Positions 16,627 through 24,865 of a stretch of DNA of 34,049 bases are shown one piece after another. The position numbers were made by a program, and so were the translations under genes. Under the pieces are notes generated by a model. The model worked only from the letters and a program-made list of their open reading frames with translations, did not search any database and was not told where the DNA came from. Position 1 is the first letter of the stretch; the number at the start of each line of letters is the position of its first letter. The DNA comes from Gammaproteobacteria bacterium (GTDB lineage Bacteria; Pseudomonadota; Gammaproteobacteria; Pseudomonadales; Pseudomonadaceae), in assembly GCA_018826895.1 (NCBI GenBank), contig JAHJYA010000086.1, positions 1 through 34,049 on the forward strand. The letters run 5' to 3'.

Positions 16627-17553
16627 ATGCGTCGCGTCATTACCACTGCCCTGGCTGCAGCAGCCCTGCTTGGTGCCGTCGAGGCCCAGGCCAACTACAC
16701 CCAGACCCGCTATCCGATTGTGCTGGTGCATGGCGTGACCGGTTTCAACACCATCGGTGGGTTGATCAACTATTTCCACACCATCCCCTGGAACCTCGAG
16801 CGCGATGGCGCCAAGGTCTTCGTCGCCAGTGTTGCGGCATTTAACGACAGCGAGCAGCGCGGTGCCGAACTGGCGCGGCAGATCGTGCCCTGGGCCGGCG
16901 CCAACGGCGGCAAGGTCAACCTTATTGGTCATAGTCAGGGTTCGCCGACTTCGCGGGTCGCCGCGTCTTTACGGCCCGACCTGGTGGCCTCGGTGACCTC
17001 GATCAACGGCGTCAACAAAGGCTCCAAGGTGGCCGATGTGCTACGTGGGGCGATCCCGGCCAACGGCGCCATCGAAGGCGGTGCCAATGCGCTGGCCAAT
17101 GCCTTGGGTTCGGTGATCAACCTGTTGTCGGGCAGCAACAATCCGCAAAACGGCCTGGCGGCGCTGCAGACCCTGACCAGCTCCGGTACCGCTGCGCTCA
17201 ATAGCCGCCACCCCTGGGGCGTCAACAGCAGCAGCTACTGCGCCAAATCCACGGAGGTGCACAACGTACGCGGCCACAGCATTCGCTACTTCTCCTGGAC
17301 CGGCAATGTGGCTTACACCAACGTCTTCGATGCGGTCGATCCGTTCCTGGCGATCACCGGCCTGGCATTCGGCAGCGAGAAAAACGATGGCCTGGTCGGG
17401 GTCTGCTCGACCTACCTGGGCCAGGTGCTCGGCGACGGTTACAACATGAACCACGTCGATGCGATCAACCACCTGTTTGGCGTGCGTGGCTGGACCGAGC
17501 CAGTGTCGTTGTACCGCCAGCATGCCAACCGCCTGAAAAACAAAGGTGTCTGA
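16627..17553 (+). CDS. lipA: Secreted triacylglycerol lipase, family I.1 (LipA)
   Basis: This is a 308-residue extracellular lipase. A signal peptide ends at AQA|NYTQ (residue 22), and the mature protein starts with the family pattern YPIVLVHGVTGF. The catalytic Ser103 sits in GHSQGS, Asp254 in EKNDGLVG and His276 in NMNHVDAI. C205 and C260 match the single disulfide of P. aeruginosa LipA. The nucleophile elbow reads GHSQG where P. aeruginosa has GHSHG. An AAGGAG ribosome site lies 8-9 bases upstream. It is exported by Sec, folded by the neighbouring foldase and expected to leave by type II secretion. I saw no clear sigma-54 promoter in the 115 bases before it, although relatives have one. 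Confidence 0.97.
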   Translation: MRRVITTALAAAALLGAVEAQANYTQTRYPIVLVHGVTGFNTIGGLINYFHTIPWNLERDGAKVFVASVAAFNDSEQRGAELARQIVPWAGANGGKVNLIGHSQGSPTSRVAASLRPDLVASVTSINGVNKGSKVADVLRGAIPANGAIEGGANALANALGSVINLLSGSNNPQNGLAALQTLTSSGTAALNSRHPWGVNSSSYCAKSTEVHNVRGHSIRYFSWTGNVAYTNVFDAVDPFLAITGLAFGSEKNDGLVGVCSTYLGQVLGDGYNMNHVDAINHLFGVRGWTEPVSLYRQHANRLKNKGV

Positions 17554-17556
17554 GGG

Positions 17557-18597
17557 ATGCCTCGACTGCTGATCGTCACCCTGGCACTGCTGGCCGCCGG
17601 GGTCACGCTGCTGCTTAACTGGCCAAGCCCTGCGGCTGTGGTTTCGCCTCCCTTGGTGCAGGCGCGTCCGGTTGTGCCATCTGTGCCTGCAGTCGTGCCA
17701 GTCGCGGCGCCACACGTGATGGCGCCGTCCTCTGCAGCCGCAGCGCTGGCGCCGCTGGCAGGCACCGAGGTGGATGGTCGGTTGAGCACCGATGCGGCGG
17801 GTAACCTGCTAGTCGACCTGGGTGTACGTGACTATTTCGATTACTTCCTCAGTGCGGCTGATCAGGCGGGGCTGGATGCCAGCCTGGGCGCCTTGCTAGC
17901 GGATGTTCGCGGCCGCCTGGCCGAGCCGGCACGCAGCCAGTTGCTCGATCTGCTGGGTGACTACCTGGACTACAAGCGCGCTAGCCTGGCTCTGATGCAG
18001 CAACCCTTGGCGCCTTCGCAGCAACAGCCGCAAGGGCAGTTGGCGGCGCTGCAGGACGCTTTCGAGCGCCTGGCGCAGCTGCGCCGTGCGCATTTCTCCC
18101 TTGCAGCCGTGGAGGGTTTGTTTGGCGCTGAAGAGGCCTATGCACGTTACACCCTCGACATCCTTGGTCTGAATGCGCGCACCGACCTGAGCGAGGCTGA
18201 CAAGGCGCTCGCCCAGGCGCATGCCCGCGAGCAACTACCCGCGGCCTTGCAAGCCAGTGAGTTACGTCAGCAGCAGGCACTGGTACAGCAGGCCGAACAG
18301 GCGCGTCTGTGGCGTGAGGGCGCGGATGAACAGCAGGTGCGTGCGTTCCTCGCCTTGACCTATGATCCGCCGACGGTCGAACGCCTGCTCGCCGAGCAGC
18401 GCCGCGAACGCCTCTGGCAGCAGCGCTACAACGCCTACCGCGAGGCGCTGGCGGAGCAGCGCAGTGCGGGGCTGAGTGCGCTCGACCAGCAGCGCGAGCA
18501 GGTGCGTTTACGCCAGCGTCTGTTTGCCGCCGAGGATTACCACCGGGTCGAGACTTACGATGCCATTGCCAGCCATCTTGAACAGCCAAGCCCCTGA
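17557..18597 (+). CDS. lif: Lipase-specific foldase (Lif/LipH)
   Basis: This 346-residue steric chaperone is anchored in the inner membrane by an N-terminal helix (LLIVTLALLAAGVTLLLNW). A Pro/Ala-rich linker follows to ~residue 65, then a largely helical periplasmic body that wraps around the lipase. The family signature RxxFDY(F/C)LSA is present as VRDYFDYFLSAAD. The gene starts 3 bases after the lipase stop; AAGGTG lies 8 bases upstream, so the two are co-translated at matched levels. Its C-terminal helices (many Gln, Glu, Arg) are typical. A sensor kinase gene follows after 18 bases. Confidence 0.95.
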   Translation: MPRLLIVTLALLAAGVTLLLNWPSPAAVVSPPLVQARPVVPSVPAVVPVAAPHVMAPSSAAAALAPLAGTEVDGRLSTDAAGNLLVDLGVRDYFDYFLSAADQAGLDASLGALLADVRGRLAEPARSQLLDLLGDYLDYKRASLALMQQPLAPSQQQPQGQLAALQDAFERLAQLRRAHFSLAAVEGLFGAEEAYARYTLDILGLNARTDLSEADKALAQAHAREQLPAALQASELRQQQALVQQAEQARLWREGADEQQVRAFLALTYDPPTVERLLAEQRRERLWQQRYNAYREALAEQRSAGLSALDQQREQVRLRQRLFAAEDYHRVETYDAIASHLEQPSP

Positions 18598-18615
18598 CCG
18601 CCAGCAGGTGAAGGG

Positions 18616-20379
18616 GTGACGAACACCAGCCTGACCCTGGAGCAGGAGGAGCAGCAACTGCTGACTCAACAGCGCCGTGGCTACGCGTGGCTGCGCTTTG
18701 CCGGGGAACTCGAAGAGGGCTTTGTCGAGCATCGCCGCCAGCGTATCCAGCGGCGCCTGCTGCTGATCGGCGGCACGGCGATCCTGTTCCAGCTGATCTA
18801 TGTTGTCCTCGACCTGATGCTGCTACCCCTGGCTGTCAGCCTGATGAGTCTGCCGCTGCGCAGCCTGGCGATCCTCGGGGTGATTCTAGCGGTGCTCTAC
18901 TGCAGACTGCCGGATCGCCCACCACGCGCCGTGTTGCGCGTGTACAGCGGTGCTTTCGCGTTGAATGGCATCTGTGTGGTGCTGATTATTCACCTGTCCT
19001 GGGCCCAGGGCTTGGCCATGCCCTACGACGGGTTGTTTCTGATTTTGCTGTTTGGCTATGTGCTGCTTGGTATCTCCTTTCGCGCGGTGAGCCTGGTGTG
19101 TTGGGGCTTTTGCGTGCTGTTTCTCGGCATCGGGGTGTGGTTCGGCGATGCTCGCGCGATTCTCTCGTACCAGGGGCTGTTCCTGCTGTGCGCCAACCTG
19201 ATCGGCAGCGGTGGCGCCTACCTGCAGGAGCACGGTCAGCGTGGTGCCTGGCTCAACTTGCGCTTGCTCGACCTGGCGCGCCAGCGTGCCGAGCGCGATG
19301 ACGCACGTAAGCTGCAGTTGCTGGCGGCGGCCAGCCACGATCTGCGGCAGCCGCTCAATGCCATGGGCCTGTACGCCCAGCACCTGGTTGAGCGCAGTGA
19401 GACGCCCGAGGTTCGGCAAGTCAGCAGCCGCTTGGCGGTATCGGTGGAGCAGCTCAGCCGGTTACTGCAGTCATTGCTCGACTACACCCGTCTGACATTG
19501 CCGGGCGGTGTGCCGGTCAAGCCCCAGGCCTTCGCCTTGCGACCGTTGCTTGAGCGCCTGGTCGCTGAAACACGCGGCGAGGTGCAGGCTGAGGGGCCGC
19601 TTATTAGCCTGCACAGTGACGCAGATGTCTGGGTCTGCAGTGATCCGCTGTTGCTTGAGCGCATGGTGCGCAACCTGCTGAGCAACGCCCTGCGTCACGC
19701 CGACGCGCGGGCGATACGGGTCAGCGTGCGGCGCCAGGACGAGCAGGTGCTGCTGGCTGTCGAAGATGACGGCCGGGGCCTGGACGTCGCCGAACAGGCG
19801 CAGGTGTTCGAGGAGTTTCGTCAGTTGCACAACCCTGGGCGCAATGCCGAGCGCGGCCTGGGCTTGGGGCTGGCCATCGTGCGGCAACTGGCGGCGCGTC
19901 TGGAACATCCGCTGCAGCTCAGGTCGCAGCGTGGGCAGGGCGCCTGTTTCAGCCTGCTGCTGCCGGCGGCTATGGCCGAGGTGGCATCCAGCCCGACCAT
20001 CGCCGCTCGAATGCACGGGCGCATTCTGCTGCTCGAAGACGATGCAGCCAGCCGCGAGGCACTGCGCGGCCTGCTCGAGCGTTGGGGCTGTGACGTAGCG
20101 GCCTGTGCAACCCTCGGCGAGGCACTGCTGGCTGTAGCTGAGGCGCCACCCCACTTGTTAATCAGTGATTATCGCCTGGGCACCGAAGAAGATGGCCTGC
20201 GCGCCCTGGAGCGCCTGCGTGAGGAGGCCGGGCGTATGCTGCCGGCTTTGTTGATCACGGCTGATGTAACGCCGGAACTGCAAGAGCGTTGCATGCCGGC
20301 CCACGTCACTTTGCTGGGTAAGCCGCTGCTGCCGGCACGCCTGCGCCAGGCCCTGGCAGTAATGCTGCCGGCAGGCTAG
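18616..20379 (+). CDS. Membrane hybrid sensor histidine kinase
   Basis: This 587-residue two-component sensor starts with GTG behind GGTGAAGGG. Residues ~45-185 contain about five or six hydrophobic helices without a recognised periplasmic sensor domain. Then come HisKA with H241 in ASHDLRQPLN, the HATPase N box (RMVRNLLSNALRHAD), G1 (VEDDGRGLD) and G2 (GLGLGLAIV). A receiver domain ends the protein, with acidic ILLLEDD, phospho-acceptor D518 in LISDYRLG and the conserved Lys in LGKPL. No HPt domain is seen here or nearby. It follows the foldase gene after 18 bases, so it is probably in the lipase transcript. The convergent NarL-type regulator is the likely partner. The signal is unknown; lipid or membrane state would fit the context. 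Confidence 0.92.
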   Translation: MTNTSLTLEQEEQQLLTQQRRGYAWLRFAGELEEGFVEHRRQRIQRRLLLIGGTAILFQLIYVVLDLMLLPLAVSLMSLPLRSLAILGVILAVLYCRLPDRPPRAVLRVYSGAFALNGICVVLIIHLSWAQGLAMPYDGLFLILLFGYVLLGISFRAVSLVCWGFCVLFLGIGVWFGDARAILSYQGLFLLCANLIGSGGAYLQEHGQRGAWLNLRLLDLARQRAERDDARKLQLLAAASHDLRQPLNAMGLYAQHLVERSETPEVRQVSSRLAVSVEQLSRLLQSLLDYTRLTLPGGVPVKPQAFALRPLLERLVAETRGEVQAEGPLISLHSDADVWVCSDPLLLERMVRNLLSNALRHADARAIRVSVRRQDEQVLLAVEDDGRGLDVAEQAQVFEEFRQLHNPGRNAERGLGLGLAIVRQLAARLEHPLQLRSQRGQGACFSLLLPAAMAEVASSPTIAARMHGRILLLEDDAASREALRGLLERWGCDVAACATLGEALLAVAEAPPHLLISDYRLGTEEDGLRALERLREEAGRMLPALLITADVTPELQERCMPAHVTLLGKPLLPARLRQALAVMLPAG

Positions 20380-20415
20380 GTTCGGCGCGGCCGCGAACGA
20401 AACGGCGAACAGCCC

Positions 20416-21030
20416 CTAAAGCCAGCCGCGTTGGCGGGCGACTTGTACGCAGGCTGTGCGGGTATGCACATCAAGTTCCTGATAAAGCGTTTTGAGATGG
20501 GTCTTGATGGTGTCTTCGGACAGGCTCAGCTCGCGGCTGATCAACTTGTTCGGCAGCCCTTCGGCCAGCAGGCGGAGGATCTGTTGCTGGCGCGGGGTCA
20601 GAGGCAGGCGCTCGATTGCGGGGACTGGCAGGGTTTCGCCCAGCAGTACGCGGGTCACGGCCTGGCGCAGGGTGTTGCCATCAGCACTCTTGGGAATAAA
20701 CCCCAGGGCGCCGGCGTGCAGTGCGGCCTGGGCGTCGAGCGGCGAGTCGCTGGCGCTGAGGATGGCCACAGGTGTCAGGTGGCCCTGCTGTTGCCAGCGT
20801 TGCAGCAGGTCAAGGCCTGGCATGTCGGGCAGGTTCAGGTCCAGGAGAATCAGGTCGAAGGCGGTTTGACGCAGACAGGCTTCAGCCGTAGCGGCGTTAT
20901 GCGCGGTGCTGATGTGCAGGTCGGGGCAGAGCGGGGCGAGGGCCAGGCTGAGGCCATCGAGGAAGATGCGGTGGTCATCTACCAGTAACAGACGCAGCTG
21001 TTCGGGTAAGGCAGTGCAGAGTGCATTCAT
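20416..21030 (-). CDS. NarL/LuxR-family response regulator
   Basis: This 204-residue response regulator has a receiver domain with acidic LLVDDH (residues 15-20) and phospho-acceptor D64 in LILLDLNLPDMPG, plus the conserved Lys in GFIPKSA. A LuxR-type helix-turn-helix follows (~140-204: LTPRQQQILRLLAEG, LSLSEDTIKTHLKTLYQELDV). It is convergent with the hybrid kinase (36 bases between the stops) and lies 55 bases downstream of the FadL gene on the same strand, so it may be cotranscribed with that gene. Pairing with the kinase is inferred from position. Targets could include lipA and fadL. Confidence 0.93.
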   Translation of the reverse strand: MNALCTALPEQLRLLLVDDHRIFLDGLSLALAPLCPDLHISTAHNAATAEACLRQTAFDLILLDLNLPDMPGLDLLQRWQQQGHLTPVAILSASDSPLDAQAALHAGALGFIPKSADGNTLRQAVTRVLLGETLPVPAIERLPLTPRQQQILRLLAEGLPNKLISRELSLSEDTIKTHLKTLYQELDVHTRTACVQVARQRGWL

Positions 21031-21040
21031 GGCTGTCTCA

Positions 21041-21068
21041 CGCGGCTATTTCTTATTGTTGTGCCGCG
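21041..21068 (-). other. Inverted repeat in the fadL-like / response-regulator gap
   Basis: A perfect 6-base CGCGGC/GCCGCG pair encloses a 16-base AT-rich loop 10 bases before the response-regulator start. It could be an operator or an mRNA hairpin between two same-strand genes. There is no T-run, so it is unlikely to be a terminator. Confidence 0.3.
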
Positions 21069-21085
21069 CGAGTGTAGCGCAAAGC

Positions 21086-22351
21086 TTAGAAGCGGTAGGT
21101 CACTTGCGCACCCAGGCCATGGGCCGAGTTTTTGTAGGTCGAGCTGTAGGCGCCGCGGCTGGCGCTGACGTGATTGATCTCGGTGTCTTCTTCCATCAGG
21201 TAGGAGTAGGCGAGGTCGATGGTCATGTCGTCATCCGGGCTCCAGGCCGCGCCGAAGCTGACGATGGTGCGGTCGCCGGTGGGGATGCGCGGCGAGCGGT
21301 CGACGTTGTTGGTCGGTGACTGATCCACCGCCAGACCGGCGCGCAGTACCCACTGCTTGTTCAACTGGTAGGCCGCGCCCACGGCATGGGCCCAGGTATC
21401 GTGCCAGTTCTGCTCTTCGACGATAGCGCCCAGGCTCGGGGCCAGTGGACCTGGTACGCCGCTGTTGTTGACGCGGATTTCTTCCAGGCGGCTCCAGCGG
21501 GTCCAGGTACTACCGGCGTAGACCGTCCAGTCTTCGTTCAGCGCGTGGGTCACGGAGAAGTCCACCGATTCCGGGGTCTTGAGTGCCAGCGAAGCATCGT
21601 AAGAACTGCCGGAGAACGGGCCGAAGCCGGCGCCTTCGATCTTGGTATCGCCCTCAAGCTTGTAGTCGACCATGGAGTGATAGGTCAGGCCGAAGCGGGT
21701 TTGCGGAGTGAGCTCGAAGAGCACACCTACGTTGTAGCCCAGGGCTGTGTCATCCCCCTTGATCTTCACCTTGCCATCGTTGCTGCCAGGAGTGGCGGCG
21801 TTCAGGGTGGACGAGGTGAGTTCGCCATCGATACGGTTGATGGTCGGCCCGAAACCAATCGACAACTGGTCGTTGAAGCGGTAACTGATGGTCGGCTGCA
21901 GGGTGATCACCCGTACTTCGCTGCGGTCGCCGTAGTAACGCCCGGCAAAGCCGCGCTCGTAATCGGTAACCAGACCAAAGGGAACGTACATGCCGAAACC
22001 GACGGCCCAGTTGTCGTCCAGCGGTTTGACGTAGTAGCCCATGGGGGCGGCGATGAACGGCACCATATCGCCGTCGTTGCTGCCGCCGAAGGTGCTGCTG
22101 GCGTCGTCGATATCGGTGCGCGCGTAAATGGCTGCTGCGCCGAGGCTGACTTGTTCGCGCTTGAGGCGTGCCATGCCGGCTGGGTTGCCGAATACGGTGG
22201 TGGCATCGTCGGCAGACGATGAGCGACCGGCGAAGGCGGTGCCCATATTGCTGACGCTTTGTTCGTTGATGGCGAAACCGCTGGCCATCAGCTGGCTGGA
22301 GGCAGTGGCAATGGCGATGGCGAGGCTGGTCTTGAGGACTCTTGTGCTCAC
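21086..22351 (-). CDS. FadL/OmpP1-family outer-membrane hydrophobic-compound channel
   Basis: This 421-residue barrel protein imports long-chain fatty acids or aromatic hydrocarbons across the outer membrane. After a signal peptide (ending near LMA|SGFA) comes the family hallmark: GFAINEQSVSNMGTAFAGRSS and DDATTVFGNPAGMARL, which form the plug. A barrel follows with alternating aromatic residues, ending in GAQVTYRF with a C-terminal Phe. GTG at 22351 is chosen because AGGAG lies 6 bases upstream; the frame runs further without a ribosome site. It is next to the lipase/kinase/regulator genes, so fatty acids released by LipA are its likely cargo. Substrate cannot be settled from sequence alone. 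Confidence 0.93.
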   Translation of the reverse strand: MSTRVLKTSLAIAIATASSQLMASGFAINEQSVSNMGTAFAGRSSSADDATTVFGNPAGMARLKREQVSLGAAAIYARTDIDDASSTFGGSNDGDMVPFIAAPMGYYVKPLDDNWAVGFGMYVPFGLVTDYERGFAGRYYGDRSEVRVITLQPTISYRFNDQLSIGFGPTINRIDGELTSSTLNAATPGSNDGKVKIKGDDTALGYNVGVLFELTPQTRFGLTYHSMVDYKLEGDTKIEGAGFGPFSGSSYDASLALKTPESVDFSVTHALNEDWTVYAGSTWTRWSRLEEIRVNNSGVPGPLAPSLGAIVEEQNWHDTWAHAVGAAYQLNKQWVLRAGLAVDQSPTNNVDRSPRIPTGDRTIVSFGAAWSPDDDMTIDLAYSYLMEEDTEINHVSASRGAYSSTYKNSAHGLGAQVTYRF

Positions 22352-22493
22352 GGTGAACTCCTGGGGAGTGGACGGGGGGCGGAAACTAGCAAGTTTCCTG
22401 ACGCCTGCCAAACACTTAAAGTTCACGAAAAATTATGGATTGTCCTACAAAAGATGGCTTTATGCTGGCAAAGCCGCTGATCGTGCTCTGGCT

Positions 22494-22973
22494 TCAAGCC
22501 GCTTTTTCGAGATGGCCAATACAGCGCTTCCAGGCCTCGATGAACTCCTCGGGCCGACCTTTGGGGGAGAACACTCGACACCAGAGCGTGGCCAGTGAGC
22601 CGAGATCATCGCTGGCCGGCAAGGGTAGCTGCGTGGTTTCGACCATAAACCAGGCAATCGCGGTGGCATAGCGCAGGTTGACGGTCAGCTCCAGATGGGG
22701 CGCACCGAGAAACGCATGTTGGCTGGCCAGGCCGCGAACCCGGCTGGCCAGGTCCGGGTCATGGGCCAGGTGTTCGTCCCATAGCTGTTGATGGCGCGCA
22801 TCACTGATGCGGTACAAACCATGGCCGAGCGGGTCATCCAGCGCTGCGCCGAGCGCCGATTGGCAAGCAGCGGCGCCTAACAGCAGGGCTTCAGCGGTGG
22901 CGCAGTGACGATCCAGGTAGACAAGGGTCGGGCGGATTACATGTTCGGACAACTGGCAGGCGGCGATACCCAT
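22494..22973 (-). CDS. Lysozyme-like protein of unknown function (phage-type, degenerate active site)
   Basis: This 159-residue protein is not firmly assigned. The stretch AEALLLGAAACQSALG followed by GHGLYRISDARHQQLW resembles a soluble lytic transglycosylase-like fold, where the first part usually reads TAxQESxLG. Here the catalytic-position Glu appears as Gln, so enzyme activity is doubtful. Similar small proteins occur in phages and as single genes in Pseudomonas, as far as I recall. The ATG at 22973 has AGAGG upstream. There are no other phage genes around it. It stands alone, with a 142-base gap before the FadL gene and about 209 bases upstream without any feature I can name. Confidence 0.7.
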   Translation of the reverse strand: MGIAACQLSEHVIRPTLVYLDRHCATAEALLLGAAACQSALGAALDDPLGHGLYRISDARHQQLWDEHLAHDPDLASRVRGLASQHAFLGAPHLELTVNLRYATAIAWFMVETTQLPLPASDDLGSLATLWCRVFSPKGRPEEFIEAWKRCIGHLEKAA

Positions 22974-23182
22974 GACAGCCTCTTTAGACGATGTCGCAGC
23001 GGGCTCGTGTTGTTGTTGAAAAAGGCCGTGCTGCGAGCGGCTTAGCCGCCTACGTTGAAGTGTAGTGCGACTATTGCGCTGCAACGGCCTGTTTTAAATC
23101 GTTTTACGCCGACAGCGCGGCTTGATAGTGCTATTCGCGATCAGCAGCGTTGAGGCGCTGGTTTTTGCCTGCATATACCCGC

Positions 23183-24037
23183 TCAGCCGCCTGTGGCAAC
23201 CGGCCGCTCAGGGTCGGTGATCCACTCGCTCCAGGAACCGGCATACAGCGGCGACAAAGGGTAGCCGGCGAGGCTCAAGGCAAACAGGTTGTGGCAGGCC
23301 GTCACCCCTGAGCCGCAGTAGGCCACCAGGGCATCGGCGGGGCGAGTGCCGCGGAGGGCGTCGAAGCGTTCGCGCAATTGAGCGGCGGGCAGGAAGCAGC
23401 CGTCAGCGTCCAGGTTGTCGGTGAATACCGCGCACTGCGCGCCGGGGATATGCCCGGCTACCGGATCGAGAGGCTCGACCTCGCCACGAAAACGCGGCAA
23501 TGCGCGGGCATCGAGCAGGGTCAGCTGTGGGTCATGCAGGCGTTGCTGCAGCTGTTCTGCACTGAGCAGCAGCTGTGGGTCTGGCTGGCCGTCGAAGGTG
23601 CCAGGCGCGGGCTTTGCCGGTTGCTCGTCGAGGGGCAGACCTGCGGCCTGCCAGGCACGTAGACCGCCGTCGAGCAGGTAAACCCCTTCGCGTTTACCGA
23701 GCCAGGCCAGCAACCACCAGGCACGGGCGGCGAAGGCACCGGGACCGTCGTCATACAGCACCACCTGGCTGTCAGCGTTGATGCTCCAATGGCGCAGGCG
23801 CTGATTCAGCGCAGCTGGGTCGGGCAGGGGGTGGCGCCCGGTGATGCCGCTGTGAATGGGGCCGGAGAGGTCCTGTTCGAGATCGGCAAAGCAGGCGCCG
23901 GGGATATGGCCGGTGCTGTAGACCCGTTGGCCGTAGGCGGGGTCGTCGAGGGCGAAGCGGCAATCGAGCAGCACCAGATCGGCGCTGCCCAGGCGTGCGT
24001 GCAGTTCCGGGGCGGTCATCAGCTGGGCGAGAGGCAT
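23183..24037 (-). CDS. sseA: 3-Mercaptopyruvate/thiosulfate sulfurtransferase
   Basis: This 284-residue protein has two tandem rhodanese domains, the first inactive. Domain 1 (~1-140) contains VLLDCRFALDDP, YSTGHIPGA and VVLYDDG; domain 2 contains LLDARALPRFRGE, GHIPGAQ and the active-site loop YCGSGVTACHN. The CGSGVTA loop is typical of 3-mercaptopyruvate sulfurtransferases, whereas thiosulfate-preferring enzymes have CRKGVTA-like loops. The ATG at 24037 is chosen by an AGGA 10 bases upstream. It is divergent from the spermidine-synthase-like gene with 132 bases between. Confidence 0.92.
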   Translation of the reverse strand: MPLAQLMTAPELHARLGSADLVLLDCRFALDDPAYGQRVYSTGHIPGACFADLEQDLSGPIHSGITGRHPLPDPAALNQRLRHWSINADSQVVLYDDGPGAFAARAWWLLAWLGKREGVYLLDGGLRAWQAAGLPLDEQPAKPAPGTFDGQPDPQLLLSAEQLQQRLHDPQLTLLDARALPRFRGEVEPLDPVAGHIPGAQCAVFTDNLDADGCFLPAAQLRERFDALRGTRPADALVAYCGSGVTACHNLFALSLAGYPLSPLYAGSWSEWITDPERPVATGG

Positions 24038-24169
24038 GTGGGCATCCTGTTGGGCGTGATGACGCATCATAGCGCGGCGTACAGTGGCGCCAACATGCAG
24101 GCTTTGCATTCGGTGCGGCTTGCGCCACCATGCGCCGCCCGCCGTTGATGGCCATTGCCCGAGGTCCTG

Positions 24170-24853
24170 ATGAAACGCTTCGTTCTGCTCGATACCGCCC
24201 CCATTCCCGGTACGGACAGCGCTTTGTGCCTGTTCGAGTACGGCGAGGATTTTGTCATCAAGATCGCCGGGGGCGACGGTGGCCAGTTGATGAACACGCG
24301 CATGCACGGCTCTGAGGACGCCCTGGCGGCGCTGCCTTGCCAGAAGGTTGCCGGGCGCCGCGAAGCACGGGTGCTGATCGGCGGCCTGGGCATGGGCTTC
24401 ACCCTGGCGGCAGCGTTGCAGCACCTGGGGCGAGATGCCGAGGTGACGGTGGCCGAGTTAGTGCCTGGGGTGATCGCCTGGAACCAGGGCGCGCTGGGTG
24501 CCAAGGCGGGCAACCCGCTGAGCGACCCGCGCACGCGCATCGTTCAGGATGATGTGGCCAATCTGCTGAAGACTGCGCAAGGCGACTATGACGCCATCAT
24601 GCTGGACGTGGATAACGGCCCCGAGGGCCTGACCCAACGCGGCAATGACTGGCTGTACAGCGGTGCAGGGCTGCAACGCTGCCGCCGCGCGTTGCGCCCC
24701 AAGGGATTACTGGCTGTGTGGTCGGCGAGCGCCGATGCACGCTTTGCCGAGCGCATGGGCAAGGCTGGTTTCAGCGTCGAGCAGCACCAGGTTTATGCCC
24801 ATGGCAACCGGGGTACGCGGCATACCATCTGGGTGGGTGCCGCGAAACCCTGA
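24170..24853 (+). CDS. Spermidine-synthase-like methyltransferase-fold protein
   Basis: This 227-residue protein has the Rossmann core of the spermine/spermidine synthase family: LIGGLGMGFTLAAALQHLG (nucleotide loop), VTVAELVPGVIAWNQ with the acidic residue at the end of strand 2, VQDDVANLL and IMLDVDNGPEGL. It lacks the N-terminal beta-barrel of true SpeE and has GLGMG instead of GGGDG, so polyamine synthesis is uncertain. The ATG at 24170 follows GAGG by 5 bases. It is convergent with the HDOD gene (12 bases between stops). A role as a class I SAM-dependent methyltransferase is the main alternative. Confidence 0.8.
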   Translation: MKRFVLLDTAPIPGTDSALCLFEYGEDFVIKIAGGDGGQLMNTRMHGSEDALAALPCQKVAGRREARVLIGGLGMGFTLAAALQHLGRDAEVTVAELVPGVIAWNQGALGAKAGNPLSDPRTRIVQDDVANLLKTAQGDYDAIMLDVDNGPEGLTQRGNDWLYSGAGLQRCRRALRPKGLLAVWSASADARFAERMGKAGFSVEQHQVYAHGNRGTRHTIWVGAAKP

Positions 24854-24865
24854 GGCGCCTGAGGT

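Noticed and set aside
20380..20415. Terminator hairpin between the convergent kinase and regulator
   Set aside because: GTTCG…CGAAC can pair for only five bases around a GC-rich loop and no T-run follows on either strand.
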